From the NCBI GenBank assembly GCA_963848955.1, contig CAWKFQ010000004.1, positions 62,001 through 126,000 on the forward strand: a stretch of 64,000 nt of DNA. Direction: 5' to 3'. The DNA comes from DASUPK01 sp963848955. GTDB lineage: Bacteria > Actinomycetota > Thermoleophilia > Solirubrobacterales > 70-9. The position numbers were made by a program, and so were the translations under genes. The number at the start of each line of letters is the position of its first letter. Positions within the stretch are counted from its first letter, which is position 1. The notes below the pieces were generated by a model. That model did not search any database and had not been told where the DNA came from. It saw nothing but the letters and a program-made list of their open reading frames with translations. Of this stretch, positions 39,299 to 47,795 are shown one piece after another.

Positions 39299-39952
39299 CA
39301 GTCAGCGGCCTCCTCGGGCTCGGTCTGGGGGCCCGTGATCTCATCGAGCAATCGCTCCACCTCGTCGGCGGCGGACTGGATCAACAGGTCGACCTCCTCG
39401 TCCGGCTCCCGGAACCGGGAGAGGACGTAGTTCGAGACCACCTCCGGGTCGCTGGTGTTGGGCCGCCCCACCCCGCCGCGGACCCGCCAGAAGTCCTTGC
39501 CGCCCAGCCCCTGACTGAGGCTCTTCAAGCCGTTGTGCCCTGCGACCCCGCCCCCCAGCTTGCTGCGCACCTCGCCGAAGGGGAGGTCGATCTCGTCGTG
39601 AAGCGCGATCACATGGTCGAGCGGCACGCCCAGCTCACCCCGCGCGGGACCGGCGGCCGAACCGGACTCGTTCATGAAGGTCTGGGGAAGCAGGATCGCG
39701 ACCCGGGGGCCGCCCGGACCCGTCCGGCCGTCCGTGATCAGCGCGCCATACCGCTTGCGGGCCTTGGGGAGCTCCCAGCGACGGGAGAGCTCATCGGCCA
39801 CCTCGAAACCGAGGTTGTGCCGGGTGCCGGCGTACTCGCGGCCCGGGGTTGCCAAGGCCCACGATCAGGGCATCAGCGCGGCCCGTGCGGGGTTCATCGC
39901 TCCCGCGGCGCCGGCGCAGCGACCAGCGGCTAATCGCCGCCTCCGCCTCCAT
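39298..39952 (-). CDS. pth: Peptidyl-tRNA hydrolase (N-terminal frameshift)
   Basis: Releases tRNA from peptidyl-tRNA that has dropped off the ribosome; cytosolic and normally essential. The N-terminus ALIVGLGNPG lies in one frame and the rest (REYAGTRHNLGFEVADEL, catalytic His in TRHNLGF; FMNESGSAAG; VIALHDEIDLPFGEVRSKLG with the catalytic Asp; GGVAGHNGLKSLSQGLG; FWRVRGGVGRPN) in another, with one indel near 39845. Because the gene should be essential, the indel is probably an assembly error. The start is uncertain (ATG at 39950-39952 overlapping rplY, or closer to 39897). Confidence 0.9.
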
Positions 39953-40694
39953 TGCGCTCGCCGCCGCCCTCGCCCTCGCCGCCGCCCTCGCGCCCCGTCT
40001 CACGGGTCGCGCTGTCGCGCGCCCTCTCATCTTCCTCGCCCTCGGCGCCCTCCTCGCCCTCGGGAGCCTCCTCGCCCTCGCCGACCAGCTCGGTCTCCTC
40101 CTCGAGCTCGGGCTCGGGCTCCTCCTCGACCCGCGGCGGGCTGAGGGTGGCGATCGTGATCTCCTCCGGCTCGTCGGCCATGAACCTCACGCCGGAGGGC
40201 ACTGCGACTGAGGCGAGGTTGATCGTGTCGTTGATGTCCATCTCGGAGACGTCGACGGTGATCCGCTCGGGGATGTCCGTCGGCAGCGCCTCGACCGTGA
40301 CCTCGCGAGTGACGTGCTCGAGCACGCCGCCCTCGCGGACGCCGGGTGCCTGATCGGTTCCCTCGAGCTCGATCGCGACCTCCGCCTCGATCGCCTCATC
40401 GAGGCGCACCTCGAGGAAGTCCAGGTGCATGACGTCGCCGCGGACCGGATGGTGCTGCTGCTCCTTGATCACGACCGGGACGGCCTTGGAGTCCTCCAGC
40501 TCGAGGTCGACCAGCGTCTGCCCCTCGGCGAGCAGGGTGCGGAGGTCGCGGGCGGGGACCTGGAAGGGGCGGGCTTCGCCGCCCTGCCCGTAGACCACGC
40601 CCGGAACGAGGCCCTCGCGGCGCAGGCGCCGTGTGGCGCGCGACCCGAACGTGTCGCGCTGGGAAACCTTGAGTTTGGCTCTGGCCTGTGCCAT
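39930..40694 (-). CDS. rplY: 50S ribosomal protein L25/general stress protein Ctc
   Basis: Binds 5S rRNA in the large subunit. Long CTC-type form, 254 residues: L25 domain (MAQARAKLKVSQRDTFGSRA, RREGLVPGVVYGQG, VKEQ-like HHPVRGDVMHLDFLEV), then the TL5 C-terminal domain (GVREGGVLEHVTREVTVEAL, VDVSEMDINDTINLASVAVP) and an unusual tail of about 70 residues, first Glu-rich and then Gly/Glu/Arg-rich. It is followed by pth with overlap, the same pairing as in mycobacteria. The leader contains a 26-nt segment nearly identical to part of the tail-coding sequence. Confidence 0.93.
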   Translation of the reverse strand: MAQARAKLKVSQRDTFGSRATRRLRREGLVPGVVYGQGGEARPFQVPARDLRTLLAEGQTLVDLELEDSKAVPVVIKEQQHHPVRGDVMHLDFLEVRLDEAIEAEVAIELEGTDQAPGVREGGVLEHVTREVTVEALPTDIPERITVDVSEMDINDTINLASVAVPSGVRFMADEPEEITIATLSPPRVEEEPEPELEEETELVGEGEEAPEGEEGAEGEEDERARDSATRETGREGGGEGEGGGERNGGGGGD

Positions 40695-40803
40695 GGGAAG
40701 TTCTTTTAACGGGTCGCGCTGTTGCGCGCCCTCTCGTAACGGCCCGCCAGACTGGTGTCCGCGGGCTACGCTCCGGCGCCAGGATAGAAAATAGGTGAGG
40801 GCA

Positions 40804-42318
40804 ATGGGCAGCGACGAAGAAAGGGACCAACGGGACGAGCAGGGCGTGGACGCCCTCCGAGCCGACCCCGAGGGGGAGGCGCGGCGGGAGCCGTCCGAGC
40901 CCGAGGAGCAGCGGCGGAGGATCCCGCAGACGCGGATCGGGCGCTCGGCCAAGCTCGGCACCGCGATCGGCACCCAGGCGACGCGCTACGCAGGGACCGC
41001 CGCCGCGAACGTGGTTCGCTCCGAGGACAAGGCGCAGGACCGCCTCGAGACCCGCCACCTCGAGTCCGCCCTGAAGATGGCATCCGTCCTGGGCGAGATG
41101 AAGGGGGCCGCGATGAAGATCGGCCAGATGGCCTCATTCATCGACGTCGACTTCCTGCCGCCGGAGTACCGCGAGATCTACCAGGAGCAGCTCTCCAAGT
41201 TGCGGACCAGCGCACCCGCGATGCCCTGGGACAAGGTGCGCGAGGTGCTCGAGGAGGAGTACGACGAGAGCCCAGAGCGGGTTTTCGCCGAGATCGAGGA
41301 GGAGGCCTTCGCCGCCGCCTCGATCGGACAGGTCCACCGTGCGACCCTCCGCGACGGCACGAAGGTCGCCGTCAAGATCCAGTACCCCGGGATCGCCGAC
41401 GCCCTCGAGTCCGACGTCGCAAACGCGGGCATGCTCGTCCGCCTGGCGAAGGTGCTGGCGCCCGGGCTGGACGCGAAGGCCGTCGCCTCGGAGCTTCGCG
41501 AGCGCGTCCTCGAGGAGCTCGACTACGAATTCGAGGCGCAGAACCAGCGCGCCTTCGCCCGCGCCTATGACGGACATCCGTTCATCTTCGTCCCCAAGGT
41601 CCACTCGCGGCTCTCGCGGAGGCGGGTGCTCGTCTCGGACTACGTCGAGGGCCGCGGCTTCGACGAGGTCAAGGAGCTCGAGCAGGACGAGCGTGACATC
41701 TTCGGCGAGATCGTCTTCCGCTTCTGCTTCGGCTCGATCTACCACCTGCAGCACTTCAACGCCGACACCCATCCCGGCAACTACCTGCTCATGGACGACG
41801 GGCGGGTCGCCTTCCTCGACTTCGGCATGACCAAGCGGCTCAGGCCCGAGCAGATCCAGCTCGAGCAGCGGGCCGTCGACGCGGCCGGGCGGGACGATCC
41901 GGAGGCGCTCCGGGAGGCCCTCCACGACCTCGGCTTCGTCAGCGACCCCAAGAAGGTCGATGCCGAGCGGCTGATGAGGCACGTGAAGATGGTCGGGGGG
42001 TGGTACCTCGAGGATGGCGAGGTTCGGATCACGCCGAAGCGCGTGATGAAGATGATCGAGGTGACCTCCGACCCGCGCTCGGACTTCTACGACCTGGTGC
42101 GCCGGGAGAGCCTGCCCGCCGATGAGCTGATGGGGCGGCGCATGGAGACCGGGCTGCTCGCGGTGCTCGCCCAGCTGCGGGCGACCGCCAACTGGCACCG
42201 GATCATGCGCGAGTGGGTCTACGCGGACCCACCCTCGACCGTGCTCGGCGAGGTGGAGTGGCGCTTCTTCGAGCGCCGCGGCACCACGCAGACGCCGGGG
42301 CTGCCGAGCCGGGTCTAG
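40804..42318 (+). CDS. ABC1/UbiB-family atypical protein kinase
   Basis: An ADCK/UbiB-type kinase-like ATPase of about 504 residues. A charged N-terminus precedes the family block: ALKMASVLGEMKGAAMKIGQ (KxGQ motif), the Ala-rich AAASIGQVHRA loop replacing the usual P-loop, VAVKIQYPGI with the catalytic Lys, ELDYEFEAQNQRAFA, FNADTHPGNYLLMDDGRVAF (catalytic Asp/Asn) and LDFGMTKRL (metal-binding DFG). Bacterial members support lipid/quinone metabolism; the substrate is unknown here. The ATG at 40804 is taken; a GTG at 40795 is possible. The end overlaps the convergent GDPD gene by 4 bp. Confidence 0.92.
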   Translation: MGSDEERDQRDEQGVDALRADPEGEARREPSEPEEQRRRIPQTRIGRSAKLGTAIGTQATRYAGTAAANVVRSEDKAQDRLETRHLESALKMASVLGEMKGAAMKIGQMASFIDVDFLPPEYREIYQEQLSKLRTSAPAMPWDKVREVLEEEYDESPERVFAEIEEEAFAAASIGQVHRATLRDGTKVAVKIQYPGIADALESDVANAGMLVRLAKVLAPGLDAKAVASELRERVLEELDYEFEAQNQRAFARAYDGHPFIFVPKVHSRLSRRRVLVSDYVEGRGFDEVKELEQDERDIFGEIVFRFCFGSIYHLQHFNADTHPGNYLLMDDGRVAFLDFGMTKRLRPEQIQLEQRAVDAAGRDDPEALREALHDLGFVSDPKKVDAERLMRHVKMVGGWYLEDGEVRITPKRVMKMIEVTSDPRSDFYDLVRRESLPADELMGRRMETGLLAVLAQLRATANWHRIMREWVYADPPSTVLGEVEWRFFERRGTTQTPGLPSRV

Positions 42319-43091
42319 CTTTCGGCGGCCGCCGCCGCGACCTGGCGCTCCGCCACCTCGAAGAGGCGGGGATCGTTCGAGCAGATCCCGTCGACGCCCA
42401 TGGCCAGCAGCTCGCGCATCCGCTCGGCGTCGTCGACGGTCCAGGCGATCAGCTCCACCCCGGCGTTTCGCGCGGCGTCCACCAGACGTGACGTGATGAT
42501 CGGGTGGTACGCCCAGACCGCGTTCACGCCGAGCTTCGGAGCCTTCTTCTCCAGGATGGCGGGGAAGCGGCGGCGGATCGCCGAGAGCCCGGCCCGGAGG
42601 GCGGGGCCCGCCCAGGCGTATTGGGTCCAGTCGCGGCGGGTCTTCGGGTAGGTCCAGCCGAGGCGCAGGTCGGGCTCGAGCTTGCGGAGCTTGATCAGGC
42701 TCTCGACCTCCATCGTCGAGACCATCGCTCGCTCCACCAACCCCCGGCCCGAGAGAGCCCCGGCGAGCTCGGCCTCGCTGCCGGCGAGCTTCAGATCGCA
42801 GTCGATCTCGACCTCGTCCAGCGGAGGCTCCAGGAAGAGGTCGAGCGCTTCGGTCAGGTCCATCGGCTTGCGCGTCACCGCGTCGTGGTGGTCGTGGGCG
42901 ACGATCAGCCTGCCCTCCGGCTCGCGGAGGACGTCGAGCTCGATCATGTCCACGCCGACCTCAACTGCCGCGTCGAAGCTCTCGGCGGTGTTGCCGGTGA
43001 CGATCGCGTCAGCTCCCTTGTGGCCGACACGCCTGTAGGCGGGGATGCCCTCCCGCCCCCCGTCCTTGCCCTCTGCCGGCTCGGCGGACAT
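42315..43091 (-). CDS. Glycerophosphodiester phosphodiesterase
   Basis: Hydrolyses glycerophosphodiesters to an alcohol and glycerol 3-phosphate. The 258-residue TIM-barrel protein has the GDPD signatures RRVGHKGADA (where the usual HRG reads HKG), NTAESFDAAVEVGVDMIELD (catalytic Glu/Asp pair), GRLIVAHDHHD (catalytic His), EVEIDCDLKL and the C-terminal GVELIAWTVDDAERMRELLA and GVDGICSNDP. No signal peptide, so cytosolic. The first motif variation (K for R) is conservative. Confidence 0.92.
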   Translation of the reverse strand: MSAEPAEGKDGGREGIPAYRRVGHKGADAIVTGNTAESFDAAVEVGVDMIELDVLREPEGRLIVAHDHHDAVTRKPMDLTEALDLFLEPPLDEVEIDCDLKLAGSEAELAGALSGRGLVERAMVSTMEVESLIKLRKLEPDLRLGWTYPKTRRDWTQYAWAGPALRAGLSAIRRRFPAILEKKAPKLGVNAVWAYHPIITSRLVDAARNAGVELIAWTVDDAERMRELLAMGVDGICSNDPRLFEVAERQVAAAAAES

Positions 43092-43152
43092 TGGCGGACC
43101 ACCCTAGACGACCAGATCGTTGGAGCCGCCCCAGATGCTTCACTCTGCGCCG

Positions 43153-43587
43153 ATGAGGCGCGCGGCGATTCGTCTGGCGGTGGTCGGGGCAACCTGCTCG
43201 GTCCTGCTGGCCGGCTGCGGCGGAGATGACGGGGATGGCGGCGATCCTTCGATGAGCGCCAGAGAGACCGCCCAGGCGTATGTCGATGGCCAAAACGCGC
43301 AGGATTTCGCGCGGGTCTGCGAACTCTTCGGGGAGCCGCTCCGAAGGCAACTCGGCGGAGACAATTGCGTCGGTTTCCTCGAGGAGCAGACCTCAGGGGC
43401 CCCGCACCACACCTACACGCTGACCACCGTTGGGGCCGGCGGCGACAAGGCCACGGCATACATCGTCACCCGCGGCGAGAACGGTAAGCCCGTGAAGCTG
43501 TCGCTATTCCTGGAGCGGCGGGACGGCGAGTGGAAGATCGTCGGGAGTGGTCCGACGGCGCCGCCCGGCAAGCCCGTCCCCGATTAG
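43153..43587 (+). CDS. Predicted lipoprotein, Lumazine-binding/NTF2-like domain possible
   Basis: 144 residues. Residues 1-24 form a lipoprotein signal with lipobox VLLAGC, followed by Gly/Asp residues. The mature part has SARETAQAYVDGQNAQDFAR, CELFGEPLRRQLGGDNC, AYIVTRGENGKPVKLSLFLE and RRDGEWKIVGSG, a pattern common in actinobacterial NTF2-like extracytoplasmic proteins. Two cysteines may form a disulfide. Exact function unknown. The ATG at 43153 is chosen because it begins the signal; upstream in-frame starts lack one. Confidence 0.75.
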   Translation: MRRAAIRLAVVGATCSVLLAGCGGDDGDGGDPSMSARETAQAYVDGQNAQDFARVCELFGEPLRRQLGGDNCVGFLEEQTSGAPHHTYTLTTVGAGGDKATAYIVTRGENGKPVKLSLFLERRDGEWKIVGSGPTAPPGKPVPD

Positions 43588-43591
43588 AGAA

Positions 43592-44611
43592 CTAGAAGAG
43601 CTGGTTCTCGCCGGCGAAGATCTCGGAGACCGAGTCGTCCGTGAAGATCCGCCGGATCGAGTCGGCGAGCGTCTGGGCGGTGGAGATCACGGTGATCTTG
43701 TCGGGCGCGCCGGGCCGCTGCGGCAGGGTGTCGGTGACCACGATGCGCTCGATCGGGGAGTCCGCGAGCCGCTCGTAGGCCGGGCCGGAGAAGACGCCGT
43801 GGGTAGCGAGGGCGATGACGCGCGCCGCACCCTCGTCCATGACTGCGCGGGCTGCAGCGGTCAGCGTGCCGGCGGTATCGATCATGTCGTCGACCAGCAC
43901 CGCCGTCTTGTTCTCGACGTCACCGACGACGTAGCCGATCTCGGCCACCTGCTGGGCCGGGCGCTCCTTCTCCATCACGGCCCAGGTCGAGCCGATCTTG
44001 CGGGCGAAGTTGCGCGCGGTCTTCACGCGCCCGGCGTCGGGCGAGACGATCACCGGCTCCTCGTCGATGTGATCCGCGATCCACTGCGTGAGCATCGGCA
44101 TCGCGGTCATGTGGTCGAGCGGGACGTTGAAGAAGCCCTGCACCTGGCCGGCGTGGAGGTCCATCGTGAGGACGCGGTCGACGCCCACGCCCTCCAGGCA
44201 CCTGGCGACGATCCGCGCCGAGATCGGCTCACGGGGGGCGGACTTCTTGTCCTGGCGCGCGTAGCCGTACCAGGGCATCACGGCGATGATCCGGTGGGCC
44301 GACGCGCCCTGCGCGGCGTCGATCATCGCGAGCAGCTCCATCAGGGCGTCGTTCGGTGTCATCCCCTCGAGCTCGTTGGCCGCGGTGGACTGGACGATGA
44401 AGACGTCGGCGCCCCGAATCGACTCCTCGTAGCGGCAGTAGATCTCGCCGTCGGAGAAGGTCTTCAGGGTGACCTCGCCGAGCTCGACCTGGAGATTGCG
44501 GCCGATGTGGGCGGCCAGCTCGCCCGACGCCCGCCCGCCGAAGACCATCAGGCGCTTGCGGTAGTCCTGGACGATTTCCGACATCGGCTGCGTCTGCTCG
44601 ATCGTGCTCAA
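43592..44611 (-). CDS. prs: Ribose-phosphate pyrophosphokinase
   Basis: Makes PRPP from ribose 5-phosphate and ATP for nucleotide, His and Trp synthesis. At 339 residues, motifs include RLMVFGGRASGELAAHIG, KTFSDGEIYCRYEESIRGAD, YARQDKKSAPREPISARIVA, TMDLHAGQVQGFFNVPLDH, VSPDAGRVKTARNFA and the PRPP loop AVLVDDMIDTAGTLTAAAR. The start overlaps the glmU stop by 4 nt, matching the conserved actinobacterial glmU-prs pair. Confidence 0.97.
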   Translation of the reverse strand: MSTIEQTQPMSEIVQDYRKRLMVFGGRASGELAAHIGRNLQVELGEVTLKTFSDGEIYCRYEESIRGADVFIVQSTAANELEGMTPNDALMELLAMIDAAQGASAHRIIAVMPWYGYARQDKKSAPREPISARIVARCLEGVGVDRVLTMDLHAGQVQGFFNVPLDHMTAMPMLTQWIADHIDEEPVIVSPDAGRVKTARNFARKIGSTWAVMEKERPAQQVAEIGYVVGDVENKTAVLVDDMIDTAGTLTAAARAVMDEGAARVIALATHGVFSGPAYERLADSPIERIVVTDTLPQRPGAPDKITVISTAQTLADSIRRIFTDDSVSEIFAGENQLF

Positions 44612-46003
44612 GAGTCCTCGTCCTCGCTCGATTCCTTGGCCTTCTTGCCCGCGTAGCCCTCGACGTTCTTCTGCTCCGCCCGCGAGATGCCGAGGCCCCC
44701 GGGCGGAACGTCCTCGGTGATCACCGAACCGGCCCCAGTGTATGCGTCGTCGCCGACTTCTACGGGAGCGACGAACGTCGTGTCTACCCCGGTCTGAACG
44801 TTCTTCCCGATCTTGGTGCGATATTTGCTGCGGCCGTCGTAGTTCGCGGTGACGGTCGACGCCCCGAGATTCGATCCCTCCCCCACGTCGGCGTCACCGA
44901 TGTAGGAGAGGTGGGGCACCTTGGCGCCCGCGCCGATCTCCGAGTTCTTGATCTCGACGAAGGTGCCGGCCTTGGCGCCCTCGCCGATGCGGGCGTTCGG
45001 GCGCAGGTAGGTGAAGGGGCCGACCATCGCCTCGTTCGCCACCTCGCAGTCCGTCAGGTAGGAATGGATCACGGAGGCTCGGTCGCCGACGCGCGAGTCG
45101 ATCAGCGTCGTCATCGGGCCGATCGTGCTGCCGCCCCCGATGCTGGAGCGGCCGCGCAGTGTCGTGCCGGGGAGGATCGTGGTGTCGGCCGCGATCTCGA
45201 CGTCGGCGTCGATCCAGGTGGCGCCCGGATCCTCGATCGTGACGCCGGCGCGCATGTGGTCGACCAGGATGCGGCGCCGTGCCTCGTCCGCGACGCGGGC
45301 GAGGTCGGCGCGGTCGTTGATCCCGAGGTTGACGCCGGGATCCGGCGCGCTGGTAGGCGGCGACGCGCAGTCCCGACTCGCGCAGGAGCGGCAGGACGTC
45401 ACCGAGGTAGTACTCGCCCTGCGCGTTGTCGTTGTCGAGTCGCTCCAGCGCGTCGGCGAGGGCGGGCCCGGCGAAGGCGTAGGTCCCGGCGTTGACCTCC
45501 TTGATCGCCAGCTCCTCGGGCGTGGCGTCGCCCGGGGACTTGGCCTCGACGATGCGCTCGACGTCGCCGTCGGCGCTCCGGACGATCCGGCCGTAGGAGC
45601 CGGGGTCCTCCATCTCCGTGGTCATGACCGTCGCGGCGGCGTCGGCGTCCCGGTGCGTCGCGATCAGCTGGTCGATGATCTCGGCCGAGACGAGGGGATG
45701 ATCGCCAGAGAGGATCAGGACGGTGTCCGAGGAGCGCACGACCTCCGAGGCGGCGCGAAGGGCTCCGCCGGTGCCATCGGCCTCGGGCTGGACGATCGTC
45801 TCGGTGCCGTTCGGCAGGGCCGCGGAGAGGTCGCGATCGGGCGAGACGATCACGCAGACGCGCCCCGCCCCGGCCTCCTTCGCCGCGAGAATCGGCCAGG
45901 CGACCATGGGCCGCCCGCAAATCTCATGCAGGACCTTCGGCAGCGCGGACCGCATGCGCGTGCCCTGGCCTGCGGCCATGACTAGGGCCGTGGGAGCGTT
46001 CAC
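44608..46003 (-). CDS. glmU: Bifunctional UDP-N-acetylglucosamine pyrophosphorylase / glucosamine-1-phosphate N-acetyltransferase (one frameshift)
   Basis: Makes UDP-GlcNAc for peptidoglycan. The N-terminal uridyltransferase domain has ALVMAAGQGTRMRSALPKVL, VQPEADGTGGALRAASEV, LILSGDHPLVSAE and KEVNAGTYAFAGPALADALE. After a 2-nt frame change near 45350 come VNLGINDRADLARVADEARR and the left-handed beta-helix acetyltransferase domain (GPFTYLRPNARIGEGAKAGT, FVEIKNSEIGAGAKVPHLSY, LGASTVTANYDGRSKYRT). The break falls in a linker in an essential gene, with extra GC at a GCGC run, so an assembly error is likely. Confidence 0.95.
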
Positions 46004-46063
46004 CCCGAAAGCGTAATGCGAGGACGCGCGGCGGGCCGCATCGAGCCGCCCGCCGCGCCCCGC

Positions 46064-46366
46064 TCAGGAGGTGACGGTCTCCTTCACCGGGTCGGGACGG
46101 ATGACCACGGTGTCGGCGACCGGGAGGATCTCGTCGGCCGGCATGCCGACGCGATACGCGTGCCTGCGGATCGCCTCGGGTGAGGTGGCCTGGTAGATGC
46201 AGACGGTGCCCAGGGTGCCGTCCTCCTCGGCGATCACGTAGCTGCGGATCCAGCGGACATCGGTGGGGAAGTCGTTGTCGGCGACCTCCTTCGAGCGCGC
46301 CGCGACCTCCTCGAGCTCCTCAGGCGATTTCCAAGCGTTCTTGCGGCGAATTGCATAGGTGTCCAT
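46064..46366 (-). CDS. DUF4242-family (nickel-binding-like) small protein
   Basis: 100 residues: MDTYAIRRKNAWKSPEELEE, SKEVADNDFPTDVRWIRSYV, GTLGTVCIYQATSPEAIRRH and GMPADEILPV, the pattern of DUF4242 proteins, a ferredoxin-like dimeric alpha/beta-barrel family. The His in IRRHAYRVG may be a metal ligand. Start at ATG 46364-46366, preceded by an AAGGAAT-type site. Monocistronic between glmU and the DJ-1-like gene. Biological role unknown. Confidence 0.8.
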   Translation of the reverse strand: MDTYAIRRKNAWKSPEELEEVAARSKEVADNDFPTDVRWIRSYVIAEEDGTLGTVCIYQATSPEAIRRHAYRVGMPADEILPVADTVVIRPDPVKETVTS

Positions 46367-46451
46367 CGATTCCTTTCGTTGATGACACTTGAGCTACGGG
46401 GAAACCGCGCAGAGCGATTTGGATCTGTGACGCTTGTACTCCCCGGGACGC

Positions 46452-47099
46452 CTAGGTCCGGATGGTTTCGTCCTGAGCCTGGAAAGCAGCGGTCACCAGG
46501 TCGATGATCGGCTGGGGAGCCTTCTCCGGCGAGCCGGCATCGAGCGGCGGCTGGGGGTCGTACTCGATGCCGAGCTGGACGGCCTGCGCGACCTCGTCGC
46601 CGTTGATCTGCTGGACGAGACGCAGCGCCATGTCGATTCCGGAGGAGACGCCGGCCGCCGTGACGATCTTGCCCTCCTGGACCACGCGGTCCGGGACCGG
46701 CTTGGCACCCAGCTCCGCCAGCAGGTCGCGGGCGAGCCAGTGGGTGGTGGCGGGGACGCCGTCGAGGAGGCCCGCGGCGGCGAGGAGCAGTGCGCCGGTG
46801 CAGACGGAGGTGGTCCAGGTGCTGGTCTCGTGGACGGTCCGGATCCAGTCGTGCAGCGGCTCGTGCTCGAGGAGCATCCGGTTGCCGAATCCGCCGGGGA
46901 CGACGACGATGTCCGGGCTCTGCACCTCGTCGAGCGACGCGTCGGCGACCAGGGAGAGGGTGTCGGACTCGTTGCGGACCGGCCCTGCCTTCTCGGCGAC
47001 GAAGATCGATTCGTTGCCCGGCACCGAGTTGAAGACGTCGTGCGGCCCGATGATGTCGAGGGCGGTGAAGCGGTCGTAGAGCAGGTAGGCGATCTGCAT
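46452..47099 (-). CDS. DJ-1/PfpI superfamily protein (AraC-N/isonitrile-hydratase-like)
   Basis: A 215-residue flavodoxin-like glutamine-amidotransferase-fold protein: IAYLLYDRFTALDIIGPHDV at the N-terminus, with the conserved acidic position, SPDIVVVPGGFGNR, then the nucleophile elbow TTSVCTGALLLAAAGLLDG with the reactive Cys (about 99), THWLARDLLAELGAK, and GKIVTAAGVSSGIDMALRLV. This is the arrangement of the stand-alone isonitrile hydratase-like subfamily. No DNA-binding domain follows. Substrate uncertain. Confidence 0.88.
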   Translation of the reverse strand: MQIAYLLYDRFTALDIIGPHDVFNSVPGNESIFVAEKAGPVRNESDTLSLVADASLDEVQSPDIVVVPGGFGNRMLLEHEPLHDWIRTVHETSTWTTSVCTGALLLAAAGLLDGVPATTHWLARDLLAELGAKPVPDRVVQEGKIVTAAGVSSGIDMALRLVQQINGDEVAQAVQLGIEYDPQPPLDAGSPEKAPQPIIDLVTAAFQAQDETIRT

Positions 47100-47131
47100 C
47101 GGACTGCGGATGCTAACCAGACGGCTTGAAG

Positions 47132-47204
47132 CTGGGGAGCCCGGATTTGAACCGGGATTCGAGGCTCCAAAGGCCCCTGTCTTACCTGGTTAGACGACTC
47201 CCCA
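47132..47204 (-). tRNA. tRNA-Gln (anticodon TTG)
   Basis: A full 73-nt cloverleaf: acceptor TGGGGAG/CTCCCCA plus discriminator G; D stem GTCT/AGAC; anticodon stem GGGGC/GCCTC with loop CTTTGGA, giving anticodon TTG; a 4-nt variable loop; T arm CCCGG-TTCAAAT-CCGGG. No CCA is encoded. It lies about 30 bp upstream of the DJ-1-like gene in the same direction. A tRNA-Gln near glmU/prs is a common actinobacterial arrangement. Confidence 0.95.
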
Positions 47205-47236
47205 GGGACAGAAATCAGTGTATGTCCGGTTGATCC

Positions 47237-47249
47237 AAGGAGGTGATCC
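47237..47249 (+). promoter_or_regulatory. Extended perfect Shine-Dalgarno sequence
   Basis: AAGGAGGTGATCC is complementary over 13 nt to the 3' end of 16S rRNA and is followed directly by ATG at 47250. It precedes the SRPBCC gene by 53 bp. Either a short leader ORF is translated from it or the SRPBCC start is misplaced by an indel. Confidence 0.6.
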
Positions 47250-47302
47250 ATGAGACCGTCCGCAGCGAATCACCCCCAGCTGCCCGGACCTGGAGGGAGA
47301 AG

Positions 47303-47765
47303 ATGGCCAAGGAGTACGTGTTCCTGGACGAGTGGGACGTCGACGCGCCGCAGGAGGCGGTCTTCAACGCGCTCGCCGATGCCCGCACCTATCCCGGAGT
47401 GGTGGAAGCCCGTCTACATCGAGGTCGAGGGCGACTGCGAGCCCGGCACGGGCGTGCGCGACTGAGCAGCACTTCAAGGGCAAGCTTCCCTACACGCTCA
47501 AGACCACCTCGAGGATCACCGTCTTCGATCCGCCCACCCACTTCCAGGTCGAGGTCGTCGGCGATCTGACCGGCAACGGGCAAGTGGACCCTGACGCCGA
47601 ACGGCGACGGCAGGATCCACATCCGCTTCGACTGGACCGTGCACGCGGACCGTCCGCTGCTCCGCTACCTCACCCCGATCCTCCGCCCGATCTTCCGCTG
47701 GAACCACAACTGGTCGGTGGAGCGGGCGAAGGAGGGCCTCGAACCGTACGCGCGCAGCGCAGTAG
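47303..47765 (+). CDS. SRPBCC-family (polyketide cyclase-like / START-fold) protein (frame disrupted)
   Basis: About 155 residues: MAKEYVFLDEWDVDAPQEAV, FNALADARTYP, then in other frames EWWKPVYIEVEGDCEPGTG, HFKGKLPYTLKTTSRITVFD, FQVEVVGDLTGN, and RIHIRFDWTVHADRPLLRYL, RPIFRWNHNWSVERAKEGLE. This is the helix-grip ligand-binding fold; ligand unknown. Start at ATG 47303 with GGAGGGA just upstream. Three frame changes (near 47397, 47462, 47581) and perhaps a fourth near 47753 before TAG at 47763-47765. It lies 30 bp before the GH15 gene. Confidence 0.75.
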
Positions 47766-47795
47766 CGGCACCCCGGCCAAATAGTCTCCCGGGCC

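Noticed and set aside
47237..47250. A fragment of 16S rRNA on the minus strand
   Set aside because: Only 13-14 nt match the 16S 3' end and nothing upstream or downstream resembles rRNA; a strong ribosome binding site explains it.
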